Source: Peribacillus folii
GTDB lineage: Bacteria; Bacillota; Bacilli; Bacillales; DSM-1321
Assembly: GCF_030271255.1 (NCBI RefSeq)
Contig: NZ_JASJOM010000001.1
Span: 434,001 to 498,000 of the forward strand
DNA: 64,000 bases
Direction of reading: 5' to 3'
The position numbers and the translations under genes are program-made. The notes beneath the pieces are model-generated. The model did not search any database and had not been told where the DNA came from. It saw only the letters and a list, made by a program, of their open reading frames with translations. Of the stretch, positions 50,117 to 59,134 are shown piece after piece (the first letter of the stretch is position 1; each line of letters begins with the position of its first letter).

Positions 50117-50767
50117 TTACTCGCCTTTGTCCTTCCGGCGGTCTTGATATCTTTGGAAGAACCAAATCGAAATCGCAATCCAAAAACCGCCTGCCAAATA
50201 ACCCGCTATTATATCACTTGGATAATGGACTCCCAAGTATATCCGACTTATCCCGATCGTGAGGATCATCAATGTGCTCACCACGATCAAGAGAATCCTT
50301 CCCCATTTACCCTTAATGTGCCGCCACAGCAAGAAAGTCAGGATTCCGTATAATGACATGGCATTCATGGCATGCCCACTTGGAAAGCTGTAGCCCCCAA
50401 TTTCAATGAGGCGATGCAGCTCCGGCCTTGCCCGTTGGAAGCAAAGCTTAACCAACGCATTGAGGATGGGGGATCCCGCCATGACGGCGATGAACAAGAC
50501 CAACTCCAAACGATGCTTCAATACCTTATACAAAAAAACCAAAATGAATAAGACTAGAACGATCATCGATCCCGTGGACCCTATGTATGTAAAGACCTTC
50601 AAGATACTTGTCAGTCCCGGCGACTCCCATCCTTGGACAAAAGAGATCACCGATCTGTCAAATTCCAAGTAATCATTGGCACTTACGGCAATGGCCATGA
50701 AGCTGAATCCCAGTAAGGCAAACACACTCACGATAAAGGCAATCGTCAATTGCAGCTTTAATTTCAT
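50117..50767 (-). CDS. PAP2-family membrane phosphatase
   Basis: A 216-residue integral membrane phosphatase with six helices. The three catalytic motifs are present: KLCFQRARP (KxxxxxxRP, about residues 108-116), YSFPSGHAMN (SGH with the catalytic base) and SRIYLGVHYPSD (SRx5HxxxD with the nucleophile His). Family members dephosphorylate undecaprenyl pyrophosphate or phosphatidylglycerol phosphate (B. subtilis BcrC, YodM, YwoA). AAAGGATG precedes the ATG at 50767. It begins a two-gene cluster with dedA, 54 bases apart. Confidence 0.9.
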   Translation of the reverse strand: MKLKLQLTIAFIVSVFALLGFSFMAIAVSANDYLEFDRSVISFVQGWESPGLTSILKVFTYIGSTGSMIVLVLFILVFLYKVLKHRLELVLFIAVMAGSPILNALVKLCFQRARPELHRLIEIGGYSFPSGHAMNAMSLYGILTFLLWRHIKGKWGRILLIVVSTLMILTIGISRIYLGVHYPSDIIAGYLAGGFWIAISIWFFQRYQDRRKDKGE

Positions 50768-50950
50768 ACTAACATCCTTTCACTTTTCGAAGCTCGCTTC
50801 TCGCCAATCTGGGCGCAAGCATAAAACCCGCTTCTTTTCATACTACTCCATCCATCACAGACACCTCAACTTAAGGGTACTGTAGATTTATGAATTACAT
50901 CCGTTCAGCAGCCTTTCACCTAAAATTAAAGCTAACACATTGCGCATCAC

Positions 50951-50994
50951 AGCAAAAAAAAACCTTATGCAAGTCCATGCATAAGGTTTTTTCG
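50951..50994 (-). terminator. Terminator of the cytochrome P450 gene
   Basis: AAAAACCTTATGCA...TGCATAAGGTTTTTTTTT, directly after the stop codon, T-rich at both ends. Confidence 0.92.
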
Positions 50995-50995
50995 G

Positions 50996-52237
50996 CTATG
51001 AAAAGGAACGGTGCACCTGAAGCGGCAGAGACGTCAGCGTCTGTCCGGTCGCTGAGTCGGTGAGATGATCCTCCAATCGGAAAGCTGCTGCCGGTTCAAT
51101 TTTCTTGAACTTCTTCAAAAATCCAGTAAGTGCAATTTTTGCTTCCAGGCGGGCTAACGGAGCTCCTAAGCAGAAATGCGGCCCGTTTCCAAAAGCGAGA
51201 TGCTTCTTATTATTGGGACGGTGGATATTCAGCGTGAATGCATCCTCAAACATCTCTTCATCCAAATTTGCAGCGCTCATCCAGGCTACCACGGTATCGC
51301 CCTTTTTCAGCTTTACACCCAATAACTCATTATCTGCCGATACCATCCGATCCAACTTAGTTAAATTGAAGCGGTAGCGAAGCATTTCCTCAACCGCTTG
51401 CGGGACCAGGTCCAAGTTTTCATGCAGTTCCTGGTAGACCGTATCGTCATCATACAGCAGCGAATAAAAGCTATTGGCCAGTAAATGACTCGTCGTCTCT
51501 ACCCCTGCCCCCAAAATCACCATGGTGGTGCGCACCACTTCATCATCGGTAAACATTTCACCATCGACTTCCGCCTGCAGAAGGTCGGAGATGATATCAT
51601 CCGCCGGGCTCAACCGTTTTTGGACAACGATGGGATATAAATACTCATAATATTCTCTTGCGGCGACTATCTTCTTTTCATTCACTTCATTTTGCGTTGC
51701 TTGATCGTAAGGCAGAAATAAGATATCCACCCATTCTTTGAACAATAGGCGGTCCTTCGAGGGGACACCCATCAAATCGGACATGACAATGATCGGGAGC
51801 GGACTTGCCAATGAGGAGACGATATCGATTTCCGTTTCTCCTTCCATTTGCTCCATCAATTCATCTGCAATTTCTTGAATCCGAGGTTCCCAGTTTTTGA
51901 GACTTCGTGGTGTAAAGGCGGCAGCCAACAGCGAACGGCGTTTTCGATGATCAGGCGGGTCGACTTCAGTAAGCCTGATTTTATCCGGCACCGAGCCTTC
52001 CTTGCTGTCGGCCCCAACGGAGATTGTCGTGCGCTGCCTCTCACTCGAAAAATGCTTATAATCACTTAACACAAGCTTAACATGCTCATATTTAAAAACA
52101 TTCCACGTATTGGTTCCTTCATGATAGCTCACAGGGTCATTTTCCAGCTTCTCTTTGCACCAAGCATACGGACTGAATTCCTCCGCTCTAGTTTTAAACT
52201 GAGTAATTTCCTTTACTGCAATAATTTCTTTCATCAT
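50996..52237 (-). CDS. Cytochrome P450 (CYP109/107-like)
   Basis: A 413-residue soluble bacterial P450. The haem loop is FGNGPHFCLGAPLARLEA with the axial cysteine (about residue 354); the I-helix oxygen-activation motif is LGAGVETTSHL (AGxE/DTT), and the K-helix ExxR is EEMLR. LTEVDPPDHRKRRSLL is the C-helix haem-propionate region. Closest in my memory to B. subtilis CYP109B1 (YjiB), which oxidises fatty acids and terpenoids. No ferredoxin or reductase gene adjoins. ATG at 52237 (or 52234), with GGGAGGAG 4-7 bases upstream. Confidence 0.92.
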   Translation of the reverse strand: MMKEIIAVKEITQFKTRAEEFSPYAWCKEKLENDPVSYHEGTNTWNVFKYEHVKLVLSDYKHFSSERQRTTISVGADSKEGSVPDKIRLTEVDPPDHRKRRSLLAAAFTPRSLKNWEPRIQEIADELMEQMEGETEIDIVSSLASPLPIIVMSDLMGVPSKDRLLFKEWVDILFLPYDQATQNEVNEKKIVAAREYYEYLYPIVVQKRLSPADDIISDLLQAEVDGEMFTDDEVVRTTMVILGAGVETTSHLLANSFYSLLYDDDTVYQELHENLDLVPQAVEEMLRYRFNLTKLDRMVSADNELLGVKLKKGDTVVAWMSAANLDEEMFEDAFTLNIHRPNNKKHLAFGNGPHFCLGAPLARLEAKIALTGFLKKFKKIEPAAAFRLEDHLTDSATGQTLTSLPLQVHRSFS

Positions 52238-53021
52238 ACCGACTCCTCCCACTTCTTAAAGATACCTAATAAAAGGCTGGAATGTTCCACATTCGCTTTC
52301 TTCATGGAGTTGTTATAGTATCGAGCATTCCTGATGGACCATAAACGGGTCCCTTACCTCTTCATCCATTCCAGTATAAGGGAAAACAAGGTCACAAACC
52401 ATGCATCATCCAGACTAACTCCTGCCTTGCAACCTCCCGCCATCACCATGTAAAATTGCTTATTTTTTACATTTTCCTTTCTTTTTACCTTTCTTTATGT
52501 CTCTTTAAAGGATGCGCCCAACCTGTAACATTCCCCTCCCCTCTCCAGCGACCTTCAGATTAAAATTATTTTGAAATAGCCACAAACCGTTTTCTTTGTC
52601 ATGAATAACGCCGGAAGCAGCGGATGAACAATAAGGAAAAGAAGTTCGAGCTTCATGCTGAACATATGTGCAAGGAAGTGACCTGGATGGTGCAAGGAAA
52701 TGGCAGACCGCCTTTGGATGTGCGAGCCCTGCAGTGAAGGGAATTTGAGTGGCATGGAAGGGAAGGGGCGACACTGCCGCTTAGGAAATCCGTGTCTGCG
52801 TGAGACACCGCAGGCGCAAGCGCCGATGAGACCCACGGACCGCCTCTACATAGGGGGAGCTTTATGAAGTGGAACGGACGGTTGAGGTACAAAAGTTCTT
52901 ATACTTCTGGCTATTTAATCATCCTGAAGTTCACGCAAAGTGAAATGAAATATGCCAATAAAAAAAGACAAACCCGACATATGGAGTTTGTCTAGAGGTT
53001 GACCGCCGCAGCATCAAGCCG
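52238..53021. other. Long non-coding region with a dispersed repeat
   Basis: About 780 bases without a convincing gene. It holds repeat copy 2 (52761-52893) and AT-rich DNA. The frames of 80-93 codons on the minus strand here lie across the GC-rich repeat and look like chance. Confidence 0.55.
52761..52893 (+). repeat. Dispersed intergenic repeat, copy 2
   Basis: GGAAGGGGCGACACT, then GTGAGACACCGCAGGCG, GACCCACGGACCGC and a tail GAAGTGGAACGGACGGTTG followed by AGGTACAAA: the same order of blocks as copy 1 at 3522-3650, with about 70% identity by eye. Confidence 0.7.
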
Positions 53022-53201
53022 TCAATCCGCACTCTTTCTTAGCTGTTGATGCAGATCATCCAATTTCTTTTCCAGGATATCGAGCCTGGTTTTACGCTGC
53101 TTGACGGAACGGAATAAGGATATGGCGCCGACGATGATCAAGATGAGAAAGGCAAGGAAAAACAATTGAAATATGATATCCGCAATATTATAACTACTCA
53201 C
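53022..53201 (-). CDS. Small single-helix membrane protein (DUF4083-like)
   Basis: A 59-residue protein starting MSSYNIADIIFQLFF, with one membrane helix (about residues 9-31) and a basic, coiled-coil-prone tail (KTRLDILEKKLDDLHQQLRK). I believe it belongs to DUF4083, a family of such short bacilli proteins, from memory. Start GTG at 53201, with AGGGGGAT 7 bases upstream. Function unknown; it stands alone between the P450 and DUF975 genes. Confidence 0.72.
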   Translation of the reverse strand: MSSYNIADIIFQLFFLAFLILIIVGAISLFRSVKQRKTRLDILEKKLDDLHQQLRKSAD

Positions 53202-53352
53202 TATGTAATCCCCCTAAATGGCAAACTCACTATTCCATTATACATCACTTGAAATGACAGTTTATCTTTTTTGAGAGAGATGCAGCGTGAAACGCAACTT
53301 TTTCTTTCATGAACCGATGCATGCTGCCGCTAAATCCTTGGAAATCGGCAAA

Positions 53353-53386
53353 CAAAAAAGCCGATGGCGATTTCGCCATCGGTCAT
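53353..53386 (-). terminator. Terminator of the DUF975 gene
   Basis: CCGATGGCGAAA / TTTCGCCATCGG stem followed by CTTTTTTG on the minus strand, right after the stop codon. Confidence 0.9.
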
Positions 53387-53392
53387 AGCCCT

Positions 53393-54064
53393 TTATATTT
53401 CTACTTGCTGCTCGTCTTCCTGAGGGACGATTAACTCGTTATAAAACGCTGCCAGCGTTGTCCCGATATAAGGAATCAGCCATAATAACCCAATCCCCAG
53501 CGTAAAGATGCAAAGGAATCCCCAGCCTATGAAACTCAGGTTCATAAGGAAGTACTTCCATTTCAATCCATTCATCCTTTTTCTGCTCTCTGTAATGGCC
53601 TCCAGTATGGTATATTGCGGATGGTCCTTCAATAAGAAAAACAGTTGGGAATAGGCGATGCTTTTGATGATGCCCGGAATGATTAATAATAATGACCATA
53701 AGCATATGAAAATAGCTTGTAATATCGACCCGCCAATCAGCTTAATCGAGGTTTTTCCATCTTTATAGATAGCGAATACCTCGGTGATTTCAGGGCTTTC
53801 CTTCCTGACTAGATCCAAGTAAAACCAAGTGGTCGCTATAGTCAGCGGTATCAGGACGATAGACAGGATCGTTCCGAAGATATCCGACCATAATGGCGTT
53901 TCTTCCTGTTCGAACCACTGTACAAAGCCTCCGCTTCCGATTACTTCGACAATGAAAGGGAAAACGACATGGATCAAGAATAAAAGCAGCATCAGCGAAA
54001 CGGCTATTCCCCACTTGCCTTTTAACGCTGCAAGACCTTTCTTTTTTAACTCGGATATTCTCAT
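53393..54064 (-). CDS. DUF975 family integral membrane protein
   Basis: A 223-residue protein of about six helices. The N-terminus RISELKKKGLAALKGKWGIAVSLMLL and the later KDGKTSIKLIGGSILQAIFICLWSLLLIIPGIIKSIAYSQLFFLLKDHP are typical of DUF975, whose function is not known. The acidic C-terminus (VPQEDEQQVEI) should be cytoplasmic. GGGGAG lies 12 bases before the ATG, with AAAGG adjacent to it. Confidence 0.88.
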   Translation of the reverse strand: MRISELKKKGLAALKGKWGIAVSLMLLLFLIHVVFPFIVEVIGSGGFVQWFEQEETPLWSDIFGTILSIVLIPLTIATTWFYLDLVRKESPEITEVFAIYKDGKTSIKLIGGSILQAIFICLWSLLLIIPGIIKSIAYSQLFFLLKDHPQYTILEAITESRKRMNGLKWKYFLMNLSFIGWGFLCIFTLGIGLLWLIPYIGTTLAAFYNELIVPQEDEQQVEI

Positions 54065-54406
54065 CCTTTAATTGAACTCCCCTTTTTTAAATGGCAAAAT
54101 CACTGAAATAACAGTAATATGGCCCTTTTTTTTATCTCGTATAGATTTTAACATACTCTTACCATTTGTGGGTATAAATTCCCATAAATGAGAGGGGAAA
54201 TTCAAACGATCATGAATCAAACACCTAATCTCCTTCCACCAAAATGCATGCCCCTAACAGTCTATGAATGGAGAAATAGGTATATGCCTTCGATCCCGAG
54301 AAAGAATCGATGTCTGCTAAAGCTTTTTCACTATTATCTAAACAACTAAAAAGGGCATCCCAAAAGCAGAATCGCCCCCGCTTTTGAAACACCCTCATGT
54401 TCAACA
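54065..54406. other. Non-coding spacer
   Basis: AT-rich DNA between the DUF975 gene and the roc operon. A 61-codon frame at 54225-54410 has no binding site and reads as chance. AAAAAGGGC... CCTTTTT-like sequence at about 54119-54129 may be part of a weak terminator. Confidence 0.45.
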
Positions 54407-54661
54407 TCAATCAGAACCAGTTATAACAAAATCGTCTTGGAGTAAAGCTAAAGGTAGCTTTCTATTTATAGGATCCCCTGCCGTGACATTGATTTCCGTA
54501 ATGTGGCCACTCGCACCTATTGACACATCGATCAACTTTCCATCTTCCGTCTTCACTAGAAAGAGCCTCTCCCATTCGTAAACGTAGGAATCCTTTTGAA
54601 CGTAAACCTGTTCGACGGTCCCGTTTTGAGCACATTCAATTGAATGAATCGGTTTTAGCAC
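54407..54661 (-). CDS. Small biotinyl/lipoyl-like beta-barrel protein, last gene of the roc operon
   Basis: An 84-residue protein that resembles a biotinyl/lipoyl attachment domain in its beta-hammerhead pattern: GTVEQVYVQKDSYVYEWERLFLVKTEDGKLIDVSIGASGHITEINVTAGDPIN. The usual MKM/DKA modification motif is absent (ASG in its place), so it is probably not lipoylated or biotinylated. GTG start at 54661 with GGAGGAGTG 7 bases upstream. It lies 37 bases behind rocG on the same strand with no terminator between, so it may be cotranscribed with the arginine-catabolic genes. Role unknown. Confidence 0.65.
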   Translation of the reverse strand: MLKPIHSIECAQNGTVEQVYVQKDSYVYEWERLFLVKTEDGKLIDVSIGASGHITEINVTAGDPINRKLPLALLQDDFVITGSD

Positions 54662-54698
54662 GGAATCACTCCTCCACTCTTCATTATTTGGCTAAAGC

Positions 54699-55964
54699 TT
54701 AAACCCAGCCGCGGAATATCGAGGCTTCTGCCATTTTCCTGACTCCCACCATGTATGCCGCCAGCCTCATGTTCACTCTTCTTGTTTCGGACATCTCATA
54801 CACTTGGTTGAATGAGCTGACCAATAGCTCTTTTAATTTTCTTTGGACTTCTTCATCTTCCCAATAGTACCCCTGATTATTTTGTACCCATTCAAAGTAA
54901 GAAACCGTCACGCCGCCGGAACTTGCCAATACATCCGGAACAAGAAGCACATTGCGTTCCGTCAAGATCTTGGTTGCCTCCAAAGTGGTCGGTCCATTTG
55001 CTGCCTCCACGACGATTTGGGCTTTGATAAGATGTGCATTTTCCTTGGTGATCTGGTTGGAAATGGCCGCCGGAACTAAAATATCACAATCTTGTTCAAG
55101 AAGCTCTTGATTGGTGATTTTGTTTTCGAATAGGGTCGTAACCGTTCCAAAGCTATCCCTTTGGTCAAGTAGGTAATTGATGTCCAGTCCCTCCGGATTA
55201 TATAAAGCACCGTATGCGTCTGAAATGCCAATTACCTTCGCTCCTGCATCATGCATGAACTTGGCTAAGAAGCTTCCTGCGTTCCCGAATCCTTGTACGA
55301 TGATGCGAGCACCCTTCAATTCAATGCCCTTCCGTTTGGCCGCTTCTTCAATGCAGATCGTGACACCCTGTGCTGTAGCCTTTTCCCTGCCTTGCGAACC
55401 ACCAAGGACAAGAGGCTTGCCGGTAATGAACCCAGGAGAATCGTGTTCTCTTATTCTACTGTATTCATCCATCATCCATGCCATGATTTGTGAATTTGTA
55501 TAAACATCCGGGGCCGGGATATCTTTCGTCGGCCCGACGATCTGGCTGATCGCGCGGACATATCCGCGGCTAAGCCTTTCCAATTCACCTATCGACATTT
55601 GGCGCGGATCACAGATGATGCCGCCTTTCCCCCCGCCGTATGGAAGATTCACGATGCCGCATTTCAAGCTCATCCACATGGATAGTGCCTTCACTTCTTC
55701 TTCATCGACTTCGGGATGGAAACGGATGCCGCCCTTTGTCGGTCCGACTGCATCATTATGCTGGGCCCGATATCCCGTGAATATCTTCGTCGTATTGTCA
55801 TCCATTTTAATCGGGATGCGAACGGTCAGCATACGAAGAGGCTCCTTCAAAAGCTCGAACACTTCTTCGGAGTAGCCAAGCTTACCGAGCGCCTCCTTGA
55901 TAACAACCTGTGTTGATTCTAGCAAGCTGGCCGTTTCTTTTTCTTCTTTGATTGATGTACTCAA
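54699..55964 (-). CDS. rocG: Catabolic NAD-specific glutamate dehydrogenase RocG
   Basis: A 421-residue hexameric glutamate dehydrogenase that deaminates glutamate to 2-oxoglutarate, completing arginine/ornithine/proline use. GGIRFHPEVDEEEVKALSMWMSLKCGIVNLPYGGGKGGI (about residues 78-116) holds the glutamate-binding Lys residues, PAPDVYTNSQIMAWMMDEY the next core, and VQGFGNAGSFLA the NAD-binding Rossmann loop. Size and sequence match B. subtilis RocG/GudB. Start is TTG at 55964, 8 bases after GAGGTG. It is the third gene of the rocA-rocD-rocG cluster. In B. subtilis rocG is a separate unit, so this clustering is notable. Confidence 0.94.
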   Translation of the reverse strand: MSTSIKEEKETASLLESTQVVIKEALGKLGYSEEVFELLKEPLRMLTVRIPIKMDDNTTKIFTGYRAQHNDAVGPTKGGIRFHPEVDEEEVKALSMWMSLKCGIVNLPYGGGKGGIICDPRQMSIGELERLSRGYVRAISQIVGPTKDIPAPDVYTNSQIMAWMMDEYSRIREHDSPGFITGKPLVLGGSQGREKATAQGVTICIEEAAKRKGIELKGARIIVQGFGNAGSFLAKFMHDAGAKVIGISDAYGALYNPEGLDINYLLDQRDSFGTVTTLFENKITNQELLEQDCDILVPAAISNQITKENAHLIKAQIVVEAANGPTTLEATKILTERNVLLVPDVLASSGGVTVSYFEWVQNNQGYYWEDEEVQRKLKELLVSSFNQVYEMSETRRVNMRLAAYMVGVRKMAEASIFRGWV

Positions 55965-55990
55965 TGGAATTCACCTCATAGGGATAATAA

Positions 55991-57184
55991 TTAGGATAAA
56001 ACTTTATTGATGCGTTCGATTGCCCAGTCCAAATCTTCTTTCGTGATCACAAGCGGCGGTGCAAAACGGATGACTGTATCATGTGTTTCTTTACATAGCA
56101 GTTTTTCTTCTTTAAGCTGCTCGCAATAAGGTCTTGCCGCTTCCGTCAATTCGACGCCGATGAATAAGCCCCTGCCGCGGATTTCCTTAATCATCGGATT
56201 CTTGATTTCCTTCAAGCGATCCATAAAGTATTGGCCAAGCTCCAAGGAACGCTCCGCAAGCTTCTCTTCTTCAAGGACCTCCAAGGAAGCGATGGAAACC
56301 GCGCATGCCAATGGATTGCCGCCGAATGTTGAACCATGTGAACCAGGGTTGAATACGCCAAGGATTTCACGGTTTGCAGCTACGCAAGAGATCGGGAACA
56401 CCCCGCCGCCCAGCGCTTTACCTAAAATATACATATCCGGAACGACTCCATCCCAGTCGGAGGCGAACATTTTTCCTGAACGGCCAAGTCCTGATTGAAT
56501 TTCATCAGAAACGAATAGGACATTATTTTCTTTACACAAGTCATAAGCTTCCTTCAGGAATCCTTGTGGCGGAATGATGATTCCTGCTTCACCTTGAATC
56601 GGTTCGATTAAAAATCCAGCCGTTTGCGGGGTAATCGCTTCTTTCAATGCATCAAGATCGCCGTAAGGGATAAGCTTGACACCTGGCAGCATCGGCCCGA
56701 AGCCCCTTCTATATTCCTCATCGGAAGACAAGGATACGGCAGCCATCGTGCGGCCATGGAAATTCCCGATGCAAGCGATGATTTCAGCTTGGTTTTCCGC
56801 GATTCCCTTAACATCATACCCCCAGCGCCTAACGGCTTTGATGGCTGTTTCAACGGCTTCGGCACCTGTATTCATCGGCAAGGCCATATCCTTTTGCGTA
56901 AGGCGTGAAACCATTTCATACCATGGGCCCAATTTATCACTATGGAATGCACGGGACGTCAATGTTACGCGATCCGCTTGTTTTTTTAATTCGTCGATGA
57001 TCTTCGGATGCCTGTGTCCTTGGTTCACGGCTGAATAGGCACTTAGCATATCCATATATTTATTGCCTTCAGGATCTTCCACCCAAACTCCTTCTGCCTT
57101 CGAAATGACGATTGGAAGTGGATTATAATTGTTTGCCCCATATTGTTCTGTTTGCTCGATTAATTTTTCCGTAATTGTTGTCAT
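55991..57184 (-). CDS. rocD: Ornithine aminotransferase RocD
   Basis: Class III PLP aminotransferase, 397 residues, that turns ornithine and 2-oxoglutarate into glutamate-semialdehyde and glutamate. Clear features are [23 protein letters not shown] (cofactor phosphate loop), [32 protein letters not shown] with the PLP-pairing Asp, and the Schiff-base lysine in [18 protein letters not shown] precedes the ATG at 57184. It follows rocA by 19 bases and precedes rocG by 26, forming a continuous transcript. Confidence 0.95.
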   Translation of the reverse strand: MTTITEKLIEQTEQYGANNYNPLPIVISKAEGVWVEDPEGNKYMDMLSAYSAVNQGHRHPKIIDELKKQADRVTLTSRAFHSDKLGPWYEMVSRLTQKDMALPMNTGAEAVETAIKAVRRWGYDVKGIAENQAEIIACIGNFHGRTMAAVSLSSDEEYRRGFGPMLPGVKLIPYGDLDALKEAITPQTAGFLIEPIQGEAGIIIPPQGFLKEAYDLCKENNVLFVSDEIQSGLGRSGKMFASDWDGVVPDMYILGKALGGGVFPISCVAANREILGVFNPGSHGSTFGGNPLACAVSIASLEVLEEEKLAERSLELGQYFMDRLKEIKNPMIKEIRGRGLFIGVELTEAARPYCEQLKEEKLLCKETHDTVIRFAPPLVITKEDLDWAIERINKVLS

Positions 57185-57202
57185 GTTGATTCCCCCTAAA
57201 GT

Positions 57203-58750
57203 TTATAGCGTTTCAGATGTTGTTTTACCTTGAAGGTGAAGAACTAAATAATCAGGACCGCCCGCTTTTGAATCCGTTCCTGACATATTGAAGCCGCCAA
57301 ATGGCTGGTATCCTACGATGGCTCCCGTACAGCCGCGATTGAAGTACAAGTTACCGACGTGGAAGTCCTCACGCGCCTGTTCGATATGTTCGATGTTGTT
57401 CGAGATGACCGCGCCAGTTAAGCCGTAATCGGTGTTATTGGTAATCTCGATGGCATGATTGAAGTCTTTTGCCTTACAGAACGCAACCACTGGTCCGAAA
57501 ATCTCTTCTTTCATGACACGTGCATTCTCATCGACATCGGCAATGATCGTTGGCTGGATGAAGAAACCTTTTGAATTGTCTCCTTCTCCGCCTGCCACAA
57601 CTTTCCCTTCTTTTTTACCGATTTCCACGTAGCTCATGACTTTATCGTAAGCGGCTTGATCGATGACCGGGCCCATGAAGTTGTTTACATCCGTTGGCTC
57701 CCCGACCGTTTTTTCTTTCGTCAATTCAATGACGCGATTCAAGACTTGATCATATACCTCTTCGACGACGACGGTACGTGAGCAAGCAGAGCATTTTTGA
57801 CCGGAGAACCCGAACGCGGAAGCGACAATGGATTGGGCCGCCAATTCCAGATCAGCCTCTTTATCAACGACGATCGTATCCTTACCGCCCATTTCAGCAA
57901 TGACACGCTTCAACCAGATTTGCCCTTCATGAACCTTGGCCGCACGCTCATAAATGCGGATTCCGACATCACGAGATCCGGTAAAGCTGATGAAACGTGT
58001 ACGGGGATGATCGACTAAATAATCGCCCACCTCGGCACCGCTTCCTGGAATGAAGTTCACGACTCCTGCCGGCAAGCCCGCTTCTTCCAACACCTCGATG
58101 AACTTAGCTGCAATGACCGGTGTTGTACTGGCTGGTTTCAATAGAACCGTATTGCCTGAAACAAGCGCCGCCGTCGTCATGCCTGCCATGATGGCAAACG
58201 GGAAGTTCCAAGGTGAGATGATGACGCCGACACCAAGCGGAACATAATTGAATGCATTGTGTTCAATCGGACGGCTTTCAACTGGCATGCCGTCTTTAAG
58301 CTTCAGCATTTGACGTGCGTAATATTCCATGAAGTCGATTGCTTCGGCTGTATCGGCATCCGCTTCATTCCAAGGCTTTCCTGCTTCTTTGACCAATAGG
58401 GCCGAGAAATAATGCTTTCTTCTGCGGACGATGGCTGCAGCCCTGAATAAAATATTGGCACGGACTTCCGCTTTCGTTTTTCTCCAGGTTTGGAATGTCT
58501 TGTCTGCCGCTTGCATCGCTTGCTCGGCCAAGTCCTTATTTGCTTTGGAAACCTCTCCAATGACTTCTTCTTTGTTTGCCGGGTTTACTGAGGTAATGAC
58601 TTCATCAGTGAACACTTTTTCACCATTAATGACTAGCGGGTACTTCTTCCCTAAATCGTTAGCCACTTCATTCAATGCCGCTTGAAAAGCTTTATTGTTT
58701 TCTTCAAGTTTAAAATTAGTAAATGGTTCGTGTTTATATGGTTGGACCAT
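57203..58750 (-). CDS. rocA: 1-pyrroline-5-carboxylate dehydrogenase RocA
   Basis: A 515-residue aldehyde dehydrogenase-family enzyme, exactly the RocA/PutC length, oxidising glutamate-semialdehyde (pyrroline-5-carboxylate) to glutamate with NAD. The general base lies in [13 protein letters not shown] (Glu of EMGGK) and the catalytic cysteine in [25 protein letters not shown] and FTGSRDVG form the NAD site. GGGAGATG precedes the ATG at 58750. First gene of the operon behind the sigma-54 promoter at 58800, so transcription needs SigL and the RocR-like activator encoded divergently. Confidence 0.95.
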   Translation of the reverse strand: MVQPYKHEPFTNFKLEENNKAFQAALNEVANDLGKKYPLVINGEKVFTDEVITSVNPANKEEVIGEVSKANKDLAEQAMQAADKTFQTWRKTKAEVRANILFRAAAIVRRRKHYFSALLVKEAGKPWNEADADTAEAIDFMEYYARQMLKLKDGMPVESRPIEHNAFNYVPLGVGVIISPWNFPFAIMAGMTTAALVSGNTVLLKPASTTPVIAAKFIEVLEEAGLPAGVVNFIPGSGAEVGDYLVDHPRTRFISFTGSRDVGIRIYERAAKVHEGQIWLKRVIAEMGGKDTIVVDKEADLELAAQSIVASAFGFSGQKCSACSRTVVVEEVYDQVLNRVIELTKEKTVGEPTDVNNFMGPVIDQAAYDKVMSYVEIGKKEGKVVAGGEGDNSKGFFIQPTIIADVDENARVMKEEIFGPVVAFCKAKDFNHAIEITNNTDYGLTGAVISNNIEHIEQAREDFHVGNLYFNRGCTGAIVGYQPFGGFNMSGTDSKAGGPDYLVLHLQGKTTSETL

Positions 58751-58799
58751 TATGGCTCATCTCCCTAAAGTTTATTTCTATTCTTCTCCCTTACTTAAT

Positions 58800-58817
58800 A
58801 AGCAAGTTCCGTGCCAA
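58800..58817 (-). promoter_or_regulatory. Sigma-54 (SigL) promoter of the roc operon
   Basis: TTGGCACGGAACTTGCTT on the minus strand: TGGCAC at -24 and TTGC at -12 with correct spacing. It matches the consensus almost perfectly and lies 50 bases before rocA. Confidence 0.93.
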
Positions 58818-59018
58818 CTTTTCATTTTTTTGATAAAAATATCTTTTCGCGCGTAATATGCCATGAATTTCAGCACTTTTCGAGAAAAATTCACATAGTG
58901 TGCCATTTTTTTTTGCTCTAATCCGAATTTTGCAGGATCAACCCCTGCTCTTTTTATTAGATGCAATAATCATGCCAAACTGTTTTATCATAAAAATGCA
59001 CCATTTTCACCTTATTTC

Positions 59019-59074
59019 GCAAAATAATTTTGCACCACTCTGCAAAATTTTCTTGCTGCGCAAATTTTCATTGC
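59019..59074. promoter_or_regulatory. Three RocR-type activator boxes
   Basis: GCAAAATAATTTTGC (59019-59033) is a near-perfect inverted repeat, followed by GCAAAATTTTCTTGC (59042-59056) and GCAAATTTTCATTGC (59060-59074), weaker copies of the same form. They lie 200-270 bases upstream of the sigma-54 promoter and just before the regulator gene, the position of upstream activating sequences for RocR. Confidence 0.7.
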
Positions 59075-59134
59075 ACCTTTTGTTCGCTTCCTCTACAATA
59101 ATCTGTAACAAAAGAACGAAACTGGGAGGCATTC

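Noticed and set aside
52555-52892. Cluster of minus-strand frames of 79-93 codons
   Set aside because: They overlap one another in different frames across the GC-rich dispersed repeat and none has a binding site.
54225-54410. A 61-codon minus-strand frame
   Set aside because: No binding site, no family resemblance and odd composition; the region appears to be spacer.
58778-58966. A 62-codon minus-strand frame upstream of rocA
   Set aside because: It runs across the sigma-54 promoter and has no binding site.
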